Part shown: in pieces, positions 37,399-45,703 of the stretch
How the letters are laid out: the number at the start of each line of letters is the position of its first letter
How positions within the stretch are numbered: position 1 is the stretch's first letter
Position numbers and translations under genes: made by a program
Notes under the pieces: generated by a model
What the model saw: only the letters and a program-made list of their open reading frames with translations
Database searches by the model: none
What the model was told of the DNA's origin: nothing
Assembly (NCBI GenBank): GCA_023957475.1
Contig: JAMLHA010000003.1
Span: 204,729-268,728, forward strand
DNA length: 64,000 nucleotides
DNA from: Crocinitomicaceae bacterium
GTDB lineage: Bacteria > Bacteroidota > Bacteroidia > Flavobacteriales_D > Crocinitomicaceae
Direction: 5' to 3'

Positions 37399-37494
37399 AT
37401 CCGAAAGTTTTTCAATTTTAGACAATATTCTTCTGCATCTCTTTGTTTTTTTGTGAGCGTTTTACAAAGTCAAGAATAAAAGCCCTCTTTTTTA
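37399..37494 (-). repeat. Dispersed ~96-bp intergenic repeat, copy B
   Basis: The minus strand of this stretch aligns along its whole length with the plus strand of 45704-45796 (about three quarters identical by eye). Shared blocks include CGACTTTGTAAAA (T for C here), AACAAAG-GATGCA, TTGTCTAA and AAACTTTCGGAT. No open frame is shared. It lies inside the lpx gene gap beside a gene remnant. Confidence 0.55.
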
Positions 37495-37619
37495 GAATAA
37501 ATGCAACAGTTTTGGAGGCGTTTTTCTATTTTCAATTGATTGGCAAATTCTCCTGTCGGAGGATTTCCTTTTTTTATTTCCGAAAACTTCTAATTATTTA
37601 CGACTTTTCGGGATTTTAA

Positions 37620-37769
37620 GATTATTATTCAACTATAAATAGAGAATTAAGAGCATTTAATTCAATAAAAGATCACAATCCAAAGACAATCATATCTCTA
37701 GATCCTGAGGAACCAGTTTATAATGGAATTATTTGTAGAAACTTGTTAAATTGGTTGCTAGAGCACTAA
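37620..37769 (+). pseudogene. C-terminal remnant of a DUF4143-type AAA ATPase
   Basis: A 49-codon frame ending in TAA, with no start codon and a stop directly upstream. The translation contains RELRAFNSIKDHNPKTIISL and ends NLLNWLLEH, which resembles the final segment of Bacteroidota ATPases with the DUF4143 domain. The upstream ~230 bp do not continue the protein. It abuts the lpxD stop (37770) on the opposite strand. Decayed fragment of a mobile-type accessory gene. Confidence 0.6.
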
Positions 37770-38798
37770 TCACTCCTTCAATTTTTTATCAAATTCTTGG
37801 ATTTTATTCAAGATAAACGGTAATTTTCTGAAACCAAAATACGATTTCTTGAAATCTTCAATAGGAATTGCTGGTGCTCCCATGTATGCTCCTGGTTTTT
37901 TAATGGAATTTGGAACTCCTGATTGCGCAACGATCATCGCTCCATCTGCAATGTGTAAATGTCCAGAAATACCCGCTTGACCGCCAATCAATACACGGCT
38001 ACCAATTTTTGCAGATCCGGCCACACCTGCTTGTGCAGCCATTGCAGAGTTTTCGCCAATTTCTACATTGTGTGCAATCTGACATAGGTTATCAATTTTT
38101 GCACCTTTTCTGATAATTGTTGCACCCATCGTTGCTCGGTCAATTGTTGCGTTTGCACCCACATCCACGTTGTCTTCAATAATGACAATACCAATTTGAG
38201 GTACTTTGCTAAACACACCGTTTTCATCTGGACTAAAGCCAAATCCGTCAGCGCCAATAACAGCTCCGGCATGAATCACGCAGTTTTTACCAACTTGACA
38301 ATCGGCATAAATGGTCACATTGGGATAAATCGTGGTATTGTCGCCAATTTTCACATTATCACCTACAAAACTATTGGGATAAATCACTACATTGTTGCCA
38401 ATCACAGCTCCATCTGAGATATAGGCGTTTGCACCTAAATACAAATCACTACCAACTGTAGCTTTATCGGAAATGTAGGAATTGTGTTCAATTTTTGGTT
38501 GCTTGCGCTTCATTTGGTCGTAGAAGTCCAATAATTTAGCAAAACAAGCATAAGCATTATCCACTTTAACCAAAGTTAACGTAGAAGGAAGTTCTTTTGA
38601 CGGAACAAAAGTGTTGTTTACAATACAAATACTGGATCCTGTTTTATAGATGTATTCTTCGTATTTTGGGTTTGCCAAGAAGGAAAGTTTTCCACTTGTG
38701 CCTTCTTCAATTTTTGCTAAACCATTAACAACAACTGTTGCATCACCTACTATTTCACCTTGTAATAAACCTGCTATTTGCTCTGCTGAAAATTCCAT
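37770..38798 (-). CDS. lpxD: UDP-3-O-acylglucosamine N-acyltransferase
   Basis: 342 residues, the normal length. N-terminal uridine-binding domain ([17 protein letters not shown], residues 3-19), then a beta-helix of hexapeptide repeats ([20 protein letters not shown] ~130), the catalytic His in [10 protein letters not shown] (~237), and a C-terminal helix. Third step of lipid A synthesis, adding the second acyl chain. In many Bacteroidota it is contiguous with lpxC-fabZ; here 496 bp separate them. A -7 element ends 4 nt before the ATG. Confidence 0.96.
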   Translation of the reverse strand: MEFSAEQIAGLLQGEIVGDATVVVNGLAKIEEGTSGKLSFLANPKYEEYIYKTGSSICIVNNTFVPSKELPSTLTLVKVDNAYACFAKLLDFYDQMKRKQPKIEHNSYISDKATVGSDLYLGANAYISDGAVIGNNVVIYPNSFVGDNVKIGDNTTIYPNVTIYADCQVGKNCVIHAGAVIGADGFGFSPDENGVFSKVPQIGIVIIEDNVDVGANATIDRATMGATIIRKGAKIDNLCQIAHNVEIGENSAMAAQAGVAGSAKIGSRVLIGGQAGISGHLHIADGAMIVAQSGVPNSIKKPGAYMGAPAIPIEDFKKSYFGFRKLPFILNKIQEFDKKLKE

Positions 38799-38802
38799 GC
38801 TT

Positions 38803-38810
38803 CAAAAATA
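38803..38810 (-). promoter_or_regulatory. Candidate -7 element (TATTTTTG) for lpxD, leaderless arrangement
   Basis: Minus strand TATTTTTG ends 4 nt before the lpxD ATG. No -33 TTG at 19 bp. Confidence 0.4.
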
Positions 38811-38867
38811 TAAACGCCCTTTAATTAGTTATTTGTAAACAATTTCCGAAGATACTGTTTTTATTTT

Positions 38868-39581
38868 TTATTCTTTATCAATTTCACAATCTTTCGATTT
38901 TTCTGACTTAAAATCAGTTATGAAAATTTTGTTTTTATACCATGTCGATTGAGCTGAAACAGTGTCTTTACCGTAAACAAACTCAATGTTTTGTGTTGGC
39001 TTAGGTTGTAAGCCTAAATCCGATTTTGAAAAATTAATTCTCCCTGATTTATTGATGCTCCAATACAATTGTTTTACACTTTTTATACCTATTTTTTCCA
39101 TCTGACAGCTCACTATAAATGTTGAGTCAGTTGAAACCAAAAACTCATCTTTTGGTACCGAGATAAACAACCCATATCCTTCAGTAGAGTTTTCGACTTT
39201 TTTGGCATCAATCTCTCCTATTTTCACTTCAGAAATATATGTTTCTTCTGGTAAAGTGAAATAAAATTTATAGTTTCCTTTTCCTTTTAATTCTTTTTCA
39301 ATAACATAAACTTTAAGGTGGGCATCTTTCTTGCTTTTTCCAAAATCTATTTCACCATCGTTTAATACAGAAAGAATATCTTGTTTGGTGATTCCTTTTG
39401 ATTGCATCAGTTTCCAATCTATTTCATTTACCGTTAAAACCCGATTTAAAATCATGTTTTTCACACGGTTGGAAGGTGTCCATGAGCAACTTCTATTTGG
39501 TAAAAGGAACATCACAATGATTACTCCCATTCCAAAGCCTATTCCGTAATATCTTAATCGTTTGAGGAAACTTTTAAACAT
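38868..39581 (-). CDS. Membrane-anchored DUF4258-like protein
   Basis: 237 residues. One membrane segment near the N-terminus (YYGIGFGMGVIIVMFLLP, residues 11-28) followed by RSCSWTPSNRVKNMI. A central DUF4258-like portion (GITKQDILSVLNDGEIDFGKS, ~63-83, then YVIEKEL), and a ~100-residue C-terminal extension with beta character that I do not recognise. The family's biochemical role is unknown. It lies 76 nt after ppk1 and has its own -7 element (39596-39603). Confidence 0.65.
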   Translation of the reverse strand: MFKSFLKRLRYYGIGFGMGVIIVMFLLPNRSCSWTPSNRVKNMILNRVLTVNEIDWKLMQSKGITKQDILSVLNDGEIDFGKSKKDAHLKVYVIEKELKGKGNYKFYFTLPEETYISEVKIGEIDAKKVENSTEGYGLFISVPKDEFLVSTDSTFIVSCQMEKIGIKSVKQLYWSINKSGRINFSKSDLGLQPKPTQNIEFVYGKDTVSAQSTWYKNKIFITDFKSEKSKDCEIDKE

Positions 39582-39595
39582 CTGTATAATTTGTG

Positions 39596-39603
39596 CAAAT
39601 GTA
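39596..39603 (-). promoter_or_regulatory. Candidate -7 element (TACATTTG)
   Basis: Minus strand TACATTTG matches TAnnTTTG, 14 nt before the ATG at 39581. No TTG at 19 bp. Confidence 0.4.
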
Positions 39604-39657
39604 CAGTTTTTAGTTGAAAATAACGATGAATTTTTTATGTTACTACCGATTCACAAT

Positions 39658-41706
39658 TCAAACTCGAGTATCCAACAACTGCTTGTAATGCTTGTACAAT
39701 TCCATTTGTGCATGAAATTTATTGATATCGGCTTTTCTATACTTGTTTTTTTGGCTTTTGCCGATAATTCTTGTTTTTGCAGTTCCCTTAAATTGGTAAT
39801 CAAAAATCAAATCTATTTCTTGTTGAACTTCCTTTTCTTTAATAGGCGCCAATACTTCTATCCGTTTGTCCAAATTACGCTCCATCCAATCGGCACTGGA
39901 AATGTAGTATTTTGGATCTCCACCATTGTAAAATTTTAGAATACGTGCATGTTCCAAAAATCGGTCAACAATGGAGTAAACCGTAATATTTTCTGACATT
40001 CCATCAACTCCTGGAACCAAGCAACAAATCCCGCGAATAATCATTTTTATTCGTACCCCTGCATTATTGGCTCGGTACAAATGATTAATCATGTCTTGAT
40101 CGGTAAGGTTGTTCAACTTGATGAAAATCTCAGCTTTTTTACCAGCTGTTGCTGCGTTTATTTCGTTGTCAATGAGTTGCAACAATCGTTCTTTGGTATT
40201 AATCGGCGAAACCAATAATTCATTAAACTGACCTTCTAATTTTAATGCATCCGATTCTAATAAATCAAACACTTTTTCCACTTCTTGACCAATTTTTTCA
40301 TCAGCTGTAACTAAACTTAAATCACCATAAATTCTAGCTGTTTTTTCATGAAAATTTCCTGTGCCAATATGTGAAATATATTGTTTTTTCCCTTTGTTAT
40401 CTCGGATAATTTGAAACAATTTGGAATGCACTTTGATATCTTGTCGTCCATGCAAAACGATTGCACCATTTTCTTTCAATCTATTTGACCAATACAAGTT
40501 GTTTTCTTCATCAAAACGTGCCATCAACTCTAAGAAAACCGTAACTTGTTTTCCATTGCTAATAGCATTTAATAACGCTTTTAAAATTGGTGATTCACGC
40601 GTTACACGATACACATTGATTTTAATGGATTGTACTTTTGGATCAATGGCTGCTTCACGCAACAAATCCACCAAGTAATCAAACCGCTGGTAGGGATAAT
40701 GCAACAAGATGTCTTTTCGCAAAATGAGTTTTAAAAGACTTCTACGATTCTCCAATTCAGGGTGATTTAACGGCGGAAGTGGTGGAAAAACAAATTCGGG
40801 GTTTCCAAAATCTGGAAATGACATAAAATCTTTAAAATTGTGGTAACGTCCACCCGCAATGGTATTTACACCGTATTCTAATCCTAAATTTCTTAATAAA
40901 TATTCGAGTAAATCAATGGGCATTTCGTTGTCATACACAAATCGAACGGGTGTGCCTTTTTTACGTAATTTAATGCTATGTTCTACTTTATCTTTGAGTG
41001 AAGTGGAAATATCATCGTCTAAGTTCAATTCGGCATCACGGGTAAATTTGAAGGTATAAGCTTCAGCTTTATCGTAAATAAAAATAGAGAAAATCTCATC
41101 CAAATTGAGTCGAATGATGTCATCCAATAGCAACACCTTTGTTTTATCGGCCTCTTTGATGATATAGAAGCGAGAAAATGTAGAAGGTATCTTTATCAAC
41201 GCATATCGCACCTTGGTTTTGTGGAGGTAGATCATTTTAATAGCCAAATAAATACCCGAATCTTTTAAACGAGGAAAAGGTGTTGAAGAATTGAGCATAA
41301 TTGGCACAATGGCATGTTTTAATTGAAGGTTGTAATAATTTTTCAACTCAGCAATTTGCTCATTGGTTAAGTCCTTTTCTTGAATGTGGTAAATATTGTG
41401 TTGTTCAAGTTCTTTTAAGATTTTTTGGTAGGCAATTTCAAATTGTTTTTGTTGACGAAGTACCACCAAACGAATTTCCTTAAACAAGTCTTTTGGAGAA
41501 CCTTTAAAACCATTTACGTTTTTATCACCCACCTCAATCATTCTTCGGATATTGGCAACACGCACCCGAAAGAACTCATCCATATTATTGGAATAAATTC
41601 CCAAAAAGCGCATTCTTTCAATAACCGGGTTACGGGTGTCAAGTGCTTCTTGTAAAACACGTTCATTAAAAGATAACCAACTTAGTTCTCTATTGTAAAT
41701 TTCCAT
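39658..41706 (-). CDS. ppk1: Polyphosphate kinase 1
   Basis: 682 residues, typical length. N domain starts YNRELSWLSFNERVLQEA; head domain ~100-300. The catalytic C1/C2 domains carry the phospho-accepting His427 in KVHSKLFQI, a second conserved His in HIGTGNFHEKTARIYGDLSL (446-465), and the basic GRYHNFKDFM segment. It reversibly makes inorganic polyphosphate from ATP, supporting stress survival and phosphate storage. A -7 element (TAACTTTG) ends 11 nt before the ATG; no ppx gene is beside it. Confidence 0.97.
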   Translation of the reverse strand: MEIYNRELSWLSFNERVLQEALDTRNPVIERMRFLGIYSNNMDEFFRVRVANIRRMIEVGDKNVNGFKGSPKDLFKEIRLVVLRQQKQFEIAYQKILKELEQHNIYHIQEKDLTNEQIAELKNYYNLQLKHAIVPIMLNSSTPFPRLKDSGIYLAIKMIYLHKTKVRYALIKIPSTFSRFYIIKEADKTKVLLLDDIIRLNLDEIFSIFIYDKAEAYTFKFTRDAELNLDDDISTSLKDKVEHSIKLRKKGTPVRFVYDNEMPIDLLEYLLRNLGLEYGVNTIAGGRYHNFKDFMSFPDFGNPEFVFPPLPPLNHPELENRRSLLKLILRKDILLHYPYQRFDYLVDLLREAAIDPKVQSIKINVYRVTRESPILKALLNAISNGKQVTVFLELMARFDEENNLYWSNRLKENGAIVLHGRQDIKVHSKLFQIIRDNKGKKQYISHIGTGNFHEKTARIYGDLSLVTADEKIGQEVEKVFDLLESDALKLEGQFNELLVSPINTKERLLQLIDNEINAATAGKKAEIFIKLNNLTDQDMINHLYRANNAGVRIKMIIRGICCLVPGVDGMSENITVYSIVDRFLEHARILKFYNGGDPKYYISSADWMERNLDKRIEVLAPIKEKEVQQEIDLIFDYQFKGTAKTRIIGKSQKNKYRKADINKFHAQMELYKHYKQLLDTRV

Positions 41707-41717
41707 TGAGTTGTTGC

Positions 41718-41725
41718 CAAAGTTA
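41718..41725 (-). promoter_or_regulatory. Candidate -7 element (TAACTTTG) for ppk1
   Basis: Minus strand TAACTTTG, 11 nt before the ppk1 ATG; at 19-bp spacing the -33 position reads TTA. Confidence 0.5.
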
Positions 41726-41758
41726 TTTTCAATGGGTAAAAGTATAAAATTTTAGAAA

Positions 41759-42292
41759 TTAAACTCGTATTCCTTTTGCAACTCTGTCTTTTCGTTTCGT
41801 GTTTTGCAATTTTTTCAAAATAACCATTAAATAAGCTCTACCAGCTCCTGCATCAACGATGTATTTTTCGTTTCCATAAATCAATTCACCCCCTCTACTT
41901 GCATCCCATTTTGCATCAAGATGGTATTTATTGTTGTTATTTGGTTGATTTACTTTGAAAGTTAAATAACGACCAGCACCATTTTCAAAGCGTATATACA
42001 TTTCACCTGATTCATTGTACTTTTCAAGTACTCCACGTGTTTGTGCTTGTATAATAATTCTATTTTCCTCTTTGTTGCTTTTGGATACAAGCGCACCATT
42101 TTCGGTAGTTCCAGAACCACTAATTTGTTTTGCGCGTTTTAACACAATAGTTTGAGAAATGTAAAATTGAATTTGTTTCAATTGTGCTTCAGATTCTAAA
42201 TCAAAATCTTGTCTTAAAGTTTCGGTAAATGGAACTTTAGCACCACATGAAGTGAATAAAACAGCAACTATAATTACAACAAAATATTTCAT
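41759..42292 (-). CDS. Lipoprotein of unknown function
   Basis: 177 residues. Lipobox LFTSC (Cys16). The mature protein is basic at the end (KRKDRVAKGIRV) and contains QIQFYISQTIVLKRAK (~40-55), MYIRFENGAGRYLTF (~97-111) and YIVDAGAGRAYLMV. No family recognised. Single-gene unit with a -7 element at 42307-42314, located beside a repeat-rich intergenic region. Confidence 0.7.
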   Translation of the reverse strand: MKYFVVIIVAVLFTSCGAKVPFTETLRQDFDLESEAQLKQIQFYISQTIVLKRAKQISGSGTTENGALVSKSNKEENRIIIQAQTRGVLEKYNESGEMYIRFENGAGRYLTFKVNQPNNNNKYHLDAKWDASRGGELIYGNEKYIVDAGAGRAYLMVILKKLQNTKRKDRVAKGIRV

Positions 42293-42306
42293 ACAACTAA
42301 TTTTTA

Positions 42307-42314
42307 CAAATATA
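42307..42314 (-). promoter_or_regulatory. Candidate -7 element (TATATTTG)
   Basis: Minus strand TATATTTG matches TAnnTTTG, 14 nt before the ATG at 42292. The -33 position does not read TTG. Confidence 0.4.
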
Positions 42315-42425
42315 TTGAAAGTATATCAAAAATCGTTCCTAAAAATTAAATACCAAAAAAGTATATTTAAATTTTAGTTTACAATTAGTGAAAACGCACG
42401 CTTTAATAGAAAATTGTGTTTTAAA

Positions 42426-42454
42426 CCTGAATTCGATATAAAATTCTATTCAGG
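42426..42454. repeat. 29-bp dispersed palindromic-ended repeat, copy 2
   Basis: Begins CCTGAATTCGATATAAAA and ends TATTCAGG; 26 of 29 positions match the copy at 26144-26172, with the complementary CCTGA/TCAGG ends kept. Confidence 0.6.
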
Positions 42455-42501
42455 GTGCTTGAAAACAGAAAGGTTTTAAGGAAAAAATAATCACATTCAT
42501 C

Positions 42502-42625
42502 TAGGGTAAACGCATTTAAATTTAGGGTTAATTCCTTTAGATTTCTCTGACTACGTCATCGAAATGACGCGTTACTGTGTTCAAAGTAAGGGGAGTACTT
42601 GCGAGCGGAGCTCGCGCACTCTCCT
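42502..42625. mobile_element. Truncated second copy of the MITE-like element plus a GC-rich hairpin
   Basis: 42502-42595 matches 11051-11144 with about six differences, starting with the end sequence TAGGGTAAACGCATTTAA and including the CGTCAT-CGAA-ATGACG tetraloop hairpin. After GGGGAG the similarity stops and a different hairpin follows (GCGAGC-GGA-GCTCGC, flanked by AGT/ACT). The right-hand terminal repeat is missing. The rest of the 466-bp gap (42293-42758) holds the 29-bp repeat, a fragment AAAAAGTTTCGGATAGTTAT and a terminator; I see no gene. Confidence 0.6.
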
Positions 42626-42692
42626 TAGAAATCCTAGACATTTTCTTTTTTTATTTCATTTTAAAAAGTTTCGGATAGTTATAAAAAACAAC

Positions 42693-42729
42693 ATAAAAAA
42701 TCCCCTGTCTATTACAAACAGAGGATTTT
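42693..42729 (-). terminator. Rho-independent terminator of the 403-residue gene
   Basis: AAAATCCCCTGT (42697-42708) pairs with ACAGAGGATTTT (42718-42729), 11 of 12 pairs, with a T run at the 3' side on the minus strand. Confidence 0.8.
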
Positions 42730-42758
42730 CTTTTTCAATTTAAAATTATCAAAGAAGA

Positions 42759-43970
42759 TTATTCAATTTTGAATGATTTGTAACTTTCAAATTCATTGTT
42801 TGGAAAATCGTATGCATCGTTAGGGCCTTTCGTATAATAAGGATCACCATATTTACCATCTCCCGTATAATCACGATTCACTTTCAAATAAGTTGTATAA
42901 TATTTAGTAACACCTGGTTTTTTAGCTAATTCAGGGCTACGTTCACATACTGCAAGATAATAGGTGGTTTTGTAGAGAATAGCTCCCGTTATTTCATGTT
43001 TCACAATTGTCCATCTACTATCTTCAGGTGCAAATAAGTAGTGGAATTTTTCTCCGACAAGAATACGATCGGTTTTTTTGAAGCCCGCTATTGCTGCTTT
43101 AGCAGCCTCTTTGTCTTGATAAACATCGCCAGATTTTGTTGGTGCTGGACGTTCTCCCACAGCTAAAATGTAAGATTTTGTAAGTTCTGCTGTTTGTTTC
43201 AAAATAACTTCCAATGTTCTTTTTTTGAATGTTTCATAGTCATTGAAACCTTCTAACTTTTTACGGTCTTTGGCATAGATAGCGAATGTACAAAATTTCT
43301 TGCCATCTACCACATCATTGCATTCGTATGCGCTGAAGCTCTTTAGTTTGTCTGGAGCACTATTCTTGTATTTAGCTATAGAATCAAGAAAGAATTGAGC
43401 ACCAACAATCTCTCTAGTTTCATAGTTTTTTACAGGTTGAACCAATACATTTGTTGCAAAAACATCTTTTTCATACGCTACAAAAGAAGTTGTTTGGGGA
43501 CTAGGCTTATAGAGAAAACCTTCTTTTTCCCATTGTGCTCTTTCATGATTTTTAGTCCCTACAAAAGCAATGTATTGTTCTGCTTCGTAATTGTTTAACT
43601 CTTTGCTATAGGTTGTTAATCTCAATGTATAAGGATCTGAAGCTTTACCATTTACTTTGTATCCCCAATTATTGTATCTTACCCACACTTTTTCTGTTAC
43701 ACCTGTAAAAGGATAATACGCATAATAATAACCTCCAATTCCTGTTTGATCTACTTTTTCATCCGAGTATTTGAAATCATCTCCTTTCACAGGGTCATTA
43801 ACTGGATCTCCTAAAAATCCTCTTTTGTCAAACTTACCGCCTCCTTTTGAAGAGCTTTCTGTTTTTCCTTTGCCTCCAACAGCATCTTTAATCTTATTCA
43901 ATACTTGTGCGTCAGCATTGTTATTAACTAGTAACGATGCTACAAATAAACTTAGAATTACTTTTTTCAT
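42759..43970 (-). CDS. Exported protein of unknown function, putative LytTR-regulon member
   Basis: 403 residues. Signal peptide ~1-21 (VILSLFVASLLVNNNADA). A low-complexity Ser/Gly/Lys segment follows (~33-48), then a Tyr-rich body with YYYAYYPFTGVTEKVWVRYN (~81-100), paired cysteine motifs (YECNDVVDGKKFC) and a C-terminal YTGDGKYGDPYYTKGPNDA. No family recognised and no sorting domain, so it is probably periplasmic. Preceded by the same direct-repeat/-7 architecture found before the LytTR kinase and LamG genes (43997-44062) and followed by a terminator, so it is a single-gene unit. Confidence 0.75.
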   Translation of the reverse strand: MKKVILSLFVASLLVNNNADAQVLNKIKDAVGGKGKTESSSKGGGKFDKRGFLGDPVNDPVKGDDFKYSDEKVDQTGIGGYYYAYYPFTGVTEKVWVRYNNWGYKVNGKASDPYTLRLTTYSKELNNYEAEQYIAFVGTKNHERAQWEKEGFLYKPSPQTTSFVAYEKDVFATNVLVQPVKNYETREIVGAQFFLDSIAKYKNSAPDKLKSFSAYECNDVVDGKKFCTFAIYAKDRKKLEGFNDYETFKKRTLEVILKQTAELTKSYILAVGERPAPTKSGDVYQDKEAAKAAIAGFKKTDRILVGEKFHYLFAPEDSRWTIVKHEITGAILYKTTYYLAVCERSPELAKKPGVTKYYTTYLKVNRDYTGDGKYGDPYYTKGPNDAYDFPNNEFESYKSFKIE

Positions 43971-43996
43971 CTTGTTGTTTCTTTTATTTTCAATCC

Positions 43997-44062
43997 TAAA
44001 TTTATTCCTATAAATTCATATAATTCTGTCATTTTTGTGAAAGACCTGTTTTCTTTTGTGAA
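43997..44062 (-). promoter_or_regulatory. Putative LytTR-controlled promoter (site H)
   Basis: Minus strand: TTCAC at 44062-44058 and TTCAC at 44041-44037, exactly 21 bp apart, each in context (AGG)T-TTCACAAAA. Then 32 bp, then TAAATTTA at 44004-43997 (one mismatch to TAnnTTTG). There is no TTG at the 19-bp -33 position. The ATG is 26 nt further. Confidence 0.65.
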
Positions 44063-44100
44063 TACCTATAAATACTTTTTAAAGCTTTTTTAAAACACAA

Positions 44101-44127
44101 AAAAAGGATTGCTCTTTCGAACAACCC
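44101..44127 (-). terminator. Rho-independent terminator of the LamG gene
   Basis: Minus strand GGGTTG (44127-44122) pairs with CAATCC (44111-44106) with one G-T pair, followed by a T run. It lies between site H and the LamG gene. Confidence 0.7.
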
Positions 44128-44156
44128 TCTTCTTACCTATTTGTTATGAAAAAAAC

Positions 44157-45128
44157 TTATTTAGCTACTACAAATTTGATAGTAGAACCATCAGCTGTTT
44201 GGATGAAATAAATACCATTCGTTAAATTACGAACATCAATGGTGTTGTTTCCTTCAACGATGTTTTGTGTTGCAACAACTACTCCAATTGTGTTTAACAC
44301 GCTAATGCTTGTTTGCTTTTTTGCAACGATTTTTAATTCTGTTGTAGCTGGATTTGGATACACTTCAAAAATGTTAGGGTTTGCACTTTCATTGATGCCT
44401 AACTTTTTTTCTGCAAAAATTTGAGTTACCTCTTCAGCTGTTAAAGGTCTGTTGTAAACATAAGTGTCGTTAATTAAGCCAATTGGTGTAAATTCAGGAA
44501 AACCCTCTCTTCTCCCGATATTAAATTTAGAATAATTGTTATCATACTGTATTTCTACTTGCGTTGCATAGGTGTACGAACTTTTTAATTCATCATTTTG
44601 GTAAAATTTCATAATACGCTCTCCATTAACCATTTCAGAAGTTAAGGTTAGCAAGTGCCAAGTATTAAAAAAAGTTGAGAGAGGAATGGAAGACATATGT
44701 GTGTTCCCACCAGCTTTGTAATATCCAAAATCAAAATAACCATCATAATAACGAATAAAAACATGATTTCCAGTAGGCTCCCCATTTTCTATAAAGTTTA
44801 TATAAGGATTTCCTGCCCATCCCGTAACCTTAACCCAAACCGAATAGGTGAAATCCTGTAATTGAAATTCGCTCATATTAGAGGCATAATCATAATATAC
44901 TCCGCCCGCCTCATTTGTATTAATGGCATGTCCGCCACCTTCTAACTCTGATGAAACATCAGTATAACTCGGAGTGTTTATTGCTGTAGCGTGGTATCCA
45001 TTTCCAGAATTATCATTTAGGTTTTGGTCAAATTTGTAATGAACCACTAAACCATTGGTTGGTGCTTGTGCGTTTGCTGTTATCGCAATTAATGCTGTCA
45101 AAACAGCTGAAAGGAAAATTTTCTTCAT
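44157..45128 (-). CDS. LamG-like secreted protein with type A T9SS domain
   Basis: 323 residues. Signal peptide ~1-20 (LSAVLTALIAITANAQ). LamG/concanavalin-A-like domain ~25-240 (LVVHYKFDQNLNDNSGNGYH at the start, FTYSVWVKVTGW, WHLLTLTSEMVNGE, LINDTYVYNRPLTAEEVTQI at the end). The last ~75 residues are a type A sorting domain (FEVYPNPATTELKIV, LTNGIYFIQT, IKFVVAK). Exported by T9SS; LamG domains usually bind carbohydrate or adhere to surfaces. Preceded by a ~98-nt leader and site L. Confidence 0.9.
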   Translation of the reverse strand: MKKIFLSAVLTALIAITANAQAPTNGLVVHYKFDQNLNDNSGNGYHATAINTPSYTDVSSELEGGGHAINTNEAGGVYYDYASNMSEFQLQDFTYSVWVKVTGWAGNPYINFIENGEPTGNHVFIRYYDGYFDFGYYKAGGNTHMSSIPLSTFFNTWHLLTLTSEMVNGERIMKFYQNDELKSSYTYATQVEIQYDNNYSKFNIGRREGFPEFTPIGLINDTYVYNRPLTAEEVTQIFAEKKLGINESANPNIFEVYPNPATTELKIVAKKQTSISVLNTIGVVVATQNIVEGNNTIDVRNLTNGIYFIQTADGSTIKFVVAK

Positions 45129-45231
45129 TTTTTCTGTTTTTATTGTTTTTAAAAAAAGAGGTCATCGTTCTTTAATAGCTAAATACAACTACTAATTTTT
45201 TCATCACTCTATGAATATTAAAAATAATCTT

Positions 45232-45297
45232 CAAAAATAAAGTACTTTATAAAGACTTATTAGGAAACTTTATGAATACCCTATTTTTTCTTGTGAA
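45232..45297 (-). promoter_or_regulatory. Putative LytTR-controlled promoter (site L)
   Basis: Minus strand: TTCAC at 45297-45293 and TTCAT at 45276-45272, exactly 21 bp apart, the second preceded by TAGGGTA. Then 32 bp, then TATTTTTG at 45239-45232, an exact -7 element. There is no TTG at the 19-bp -33 position. Confidence 0.65.
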
Positions 45298-45507
45298 AGA
45301 GGGTTGTTTATTTGTAAAGGATATTTCGAATACTAAAAAATAGCCTTCGGAAGCGAACTGATTTCTTGAAAATCCGAGTTATAGAAATAACTATTCGAAA
45401 CTTTTGAGGTGAAGCACCAAAAGAGAAACACCTAATATTTATCGCATGAACAAGGTAGGAAAATTTGAAAAGAATCTCTCACGTAAATGAAATGGGGTGT
45501 CTTGGGA

Positions 45508-45632
45508 TCTCTCACTCCGTTCGAGATGACAGGTTCAACAAGGAATATAGGTTATCATGGGGCTGGCGAAGCCAGCCCCATGATAACCTCTTTATAGGAC
45601 AGCTTGCCAGTCATCTCGAACGGAGTGAGAGA
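45508..45632. repeat. 125-bp nested palindrome (REP-like)
   Basis: Outer arms: a perfect 23-bp inverted repeat, 45508-45530 with 45610-45632, containing CACTCCGTTCGAGATGAC. Inner arms: a perfect 18-bp stem GGTTATCATGGGGCTGGC (45550-45567) with 45571-45588, loop GAA. A further degenerate copy of the right arm follows at ~45645-45665 (GACAGTTTGCCTGTCATTTG). The remainder of the 756-bp gap 45129-45884 holds site L, a copy of the dispersed ~96-bp repeat and no gene that I can see. Confidence 0.75.
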
Positions 45633-45703
45633 ACTTCTTACTCGACAGTTTGCCTGTCATTTGAGAACTAAAAGCAATGTTTCCTAAACAATTAAATTTA
45701 TTT

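Noticed and set aside
45129..45231. Short open frame (10 codons, MKKLVVVFSY) in the leader of the LamG gene as an attenuator peptide
   Set aside because: Frames of this length are expected by chance, there is no terminator/antiterminator pair after it, and no codon bias pointing to a regulatory amino acid.
45465..45671. 68-codon frame across the 125-bp palindrome
   Set aside because: Its sequence is dictated by the inverted repeat; no homology-like features and a different frame would do equally well.
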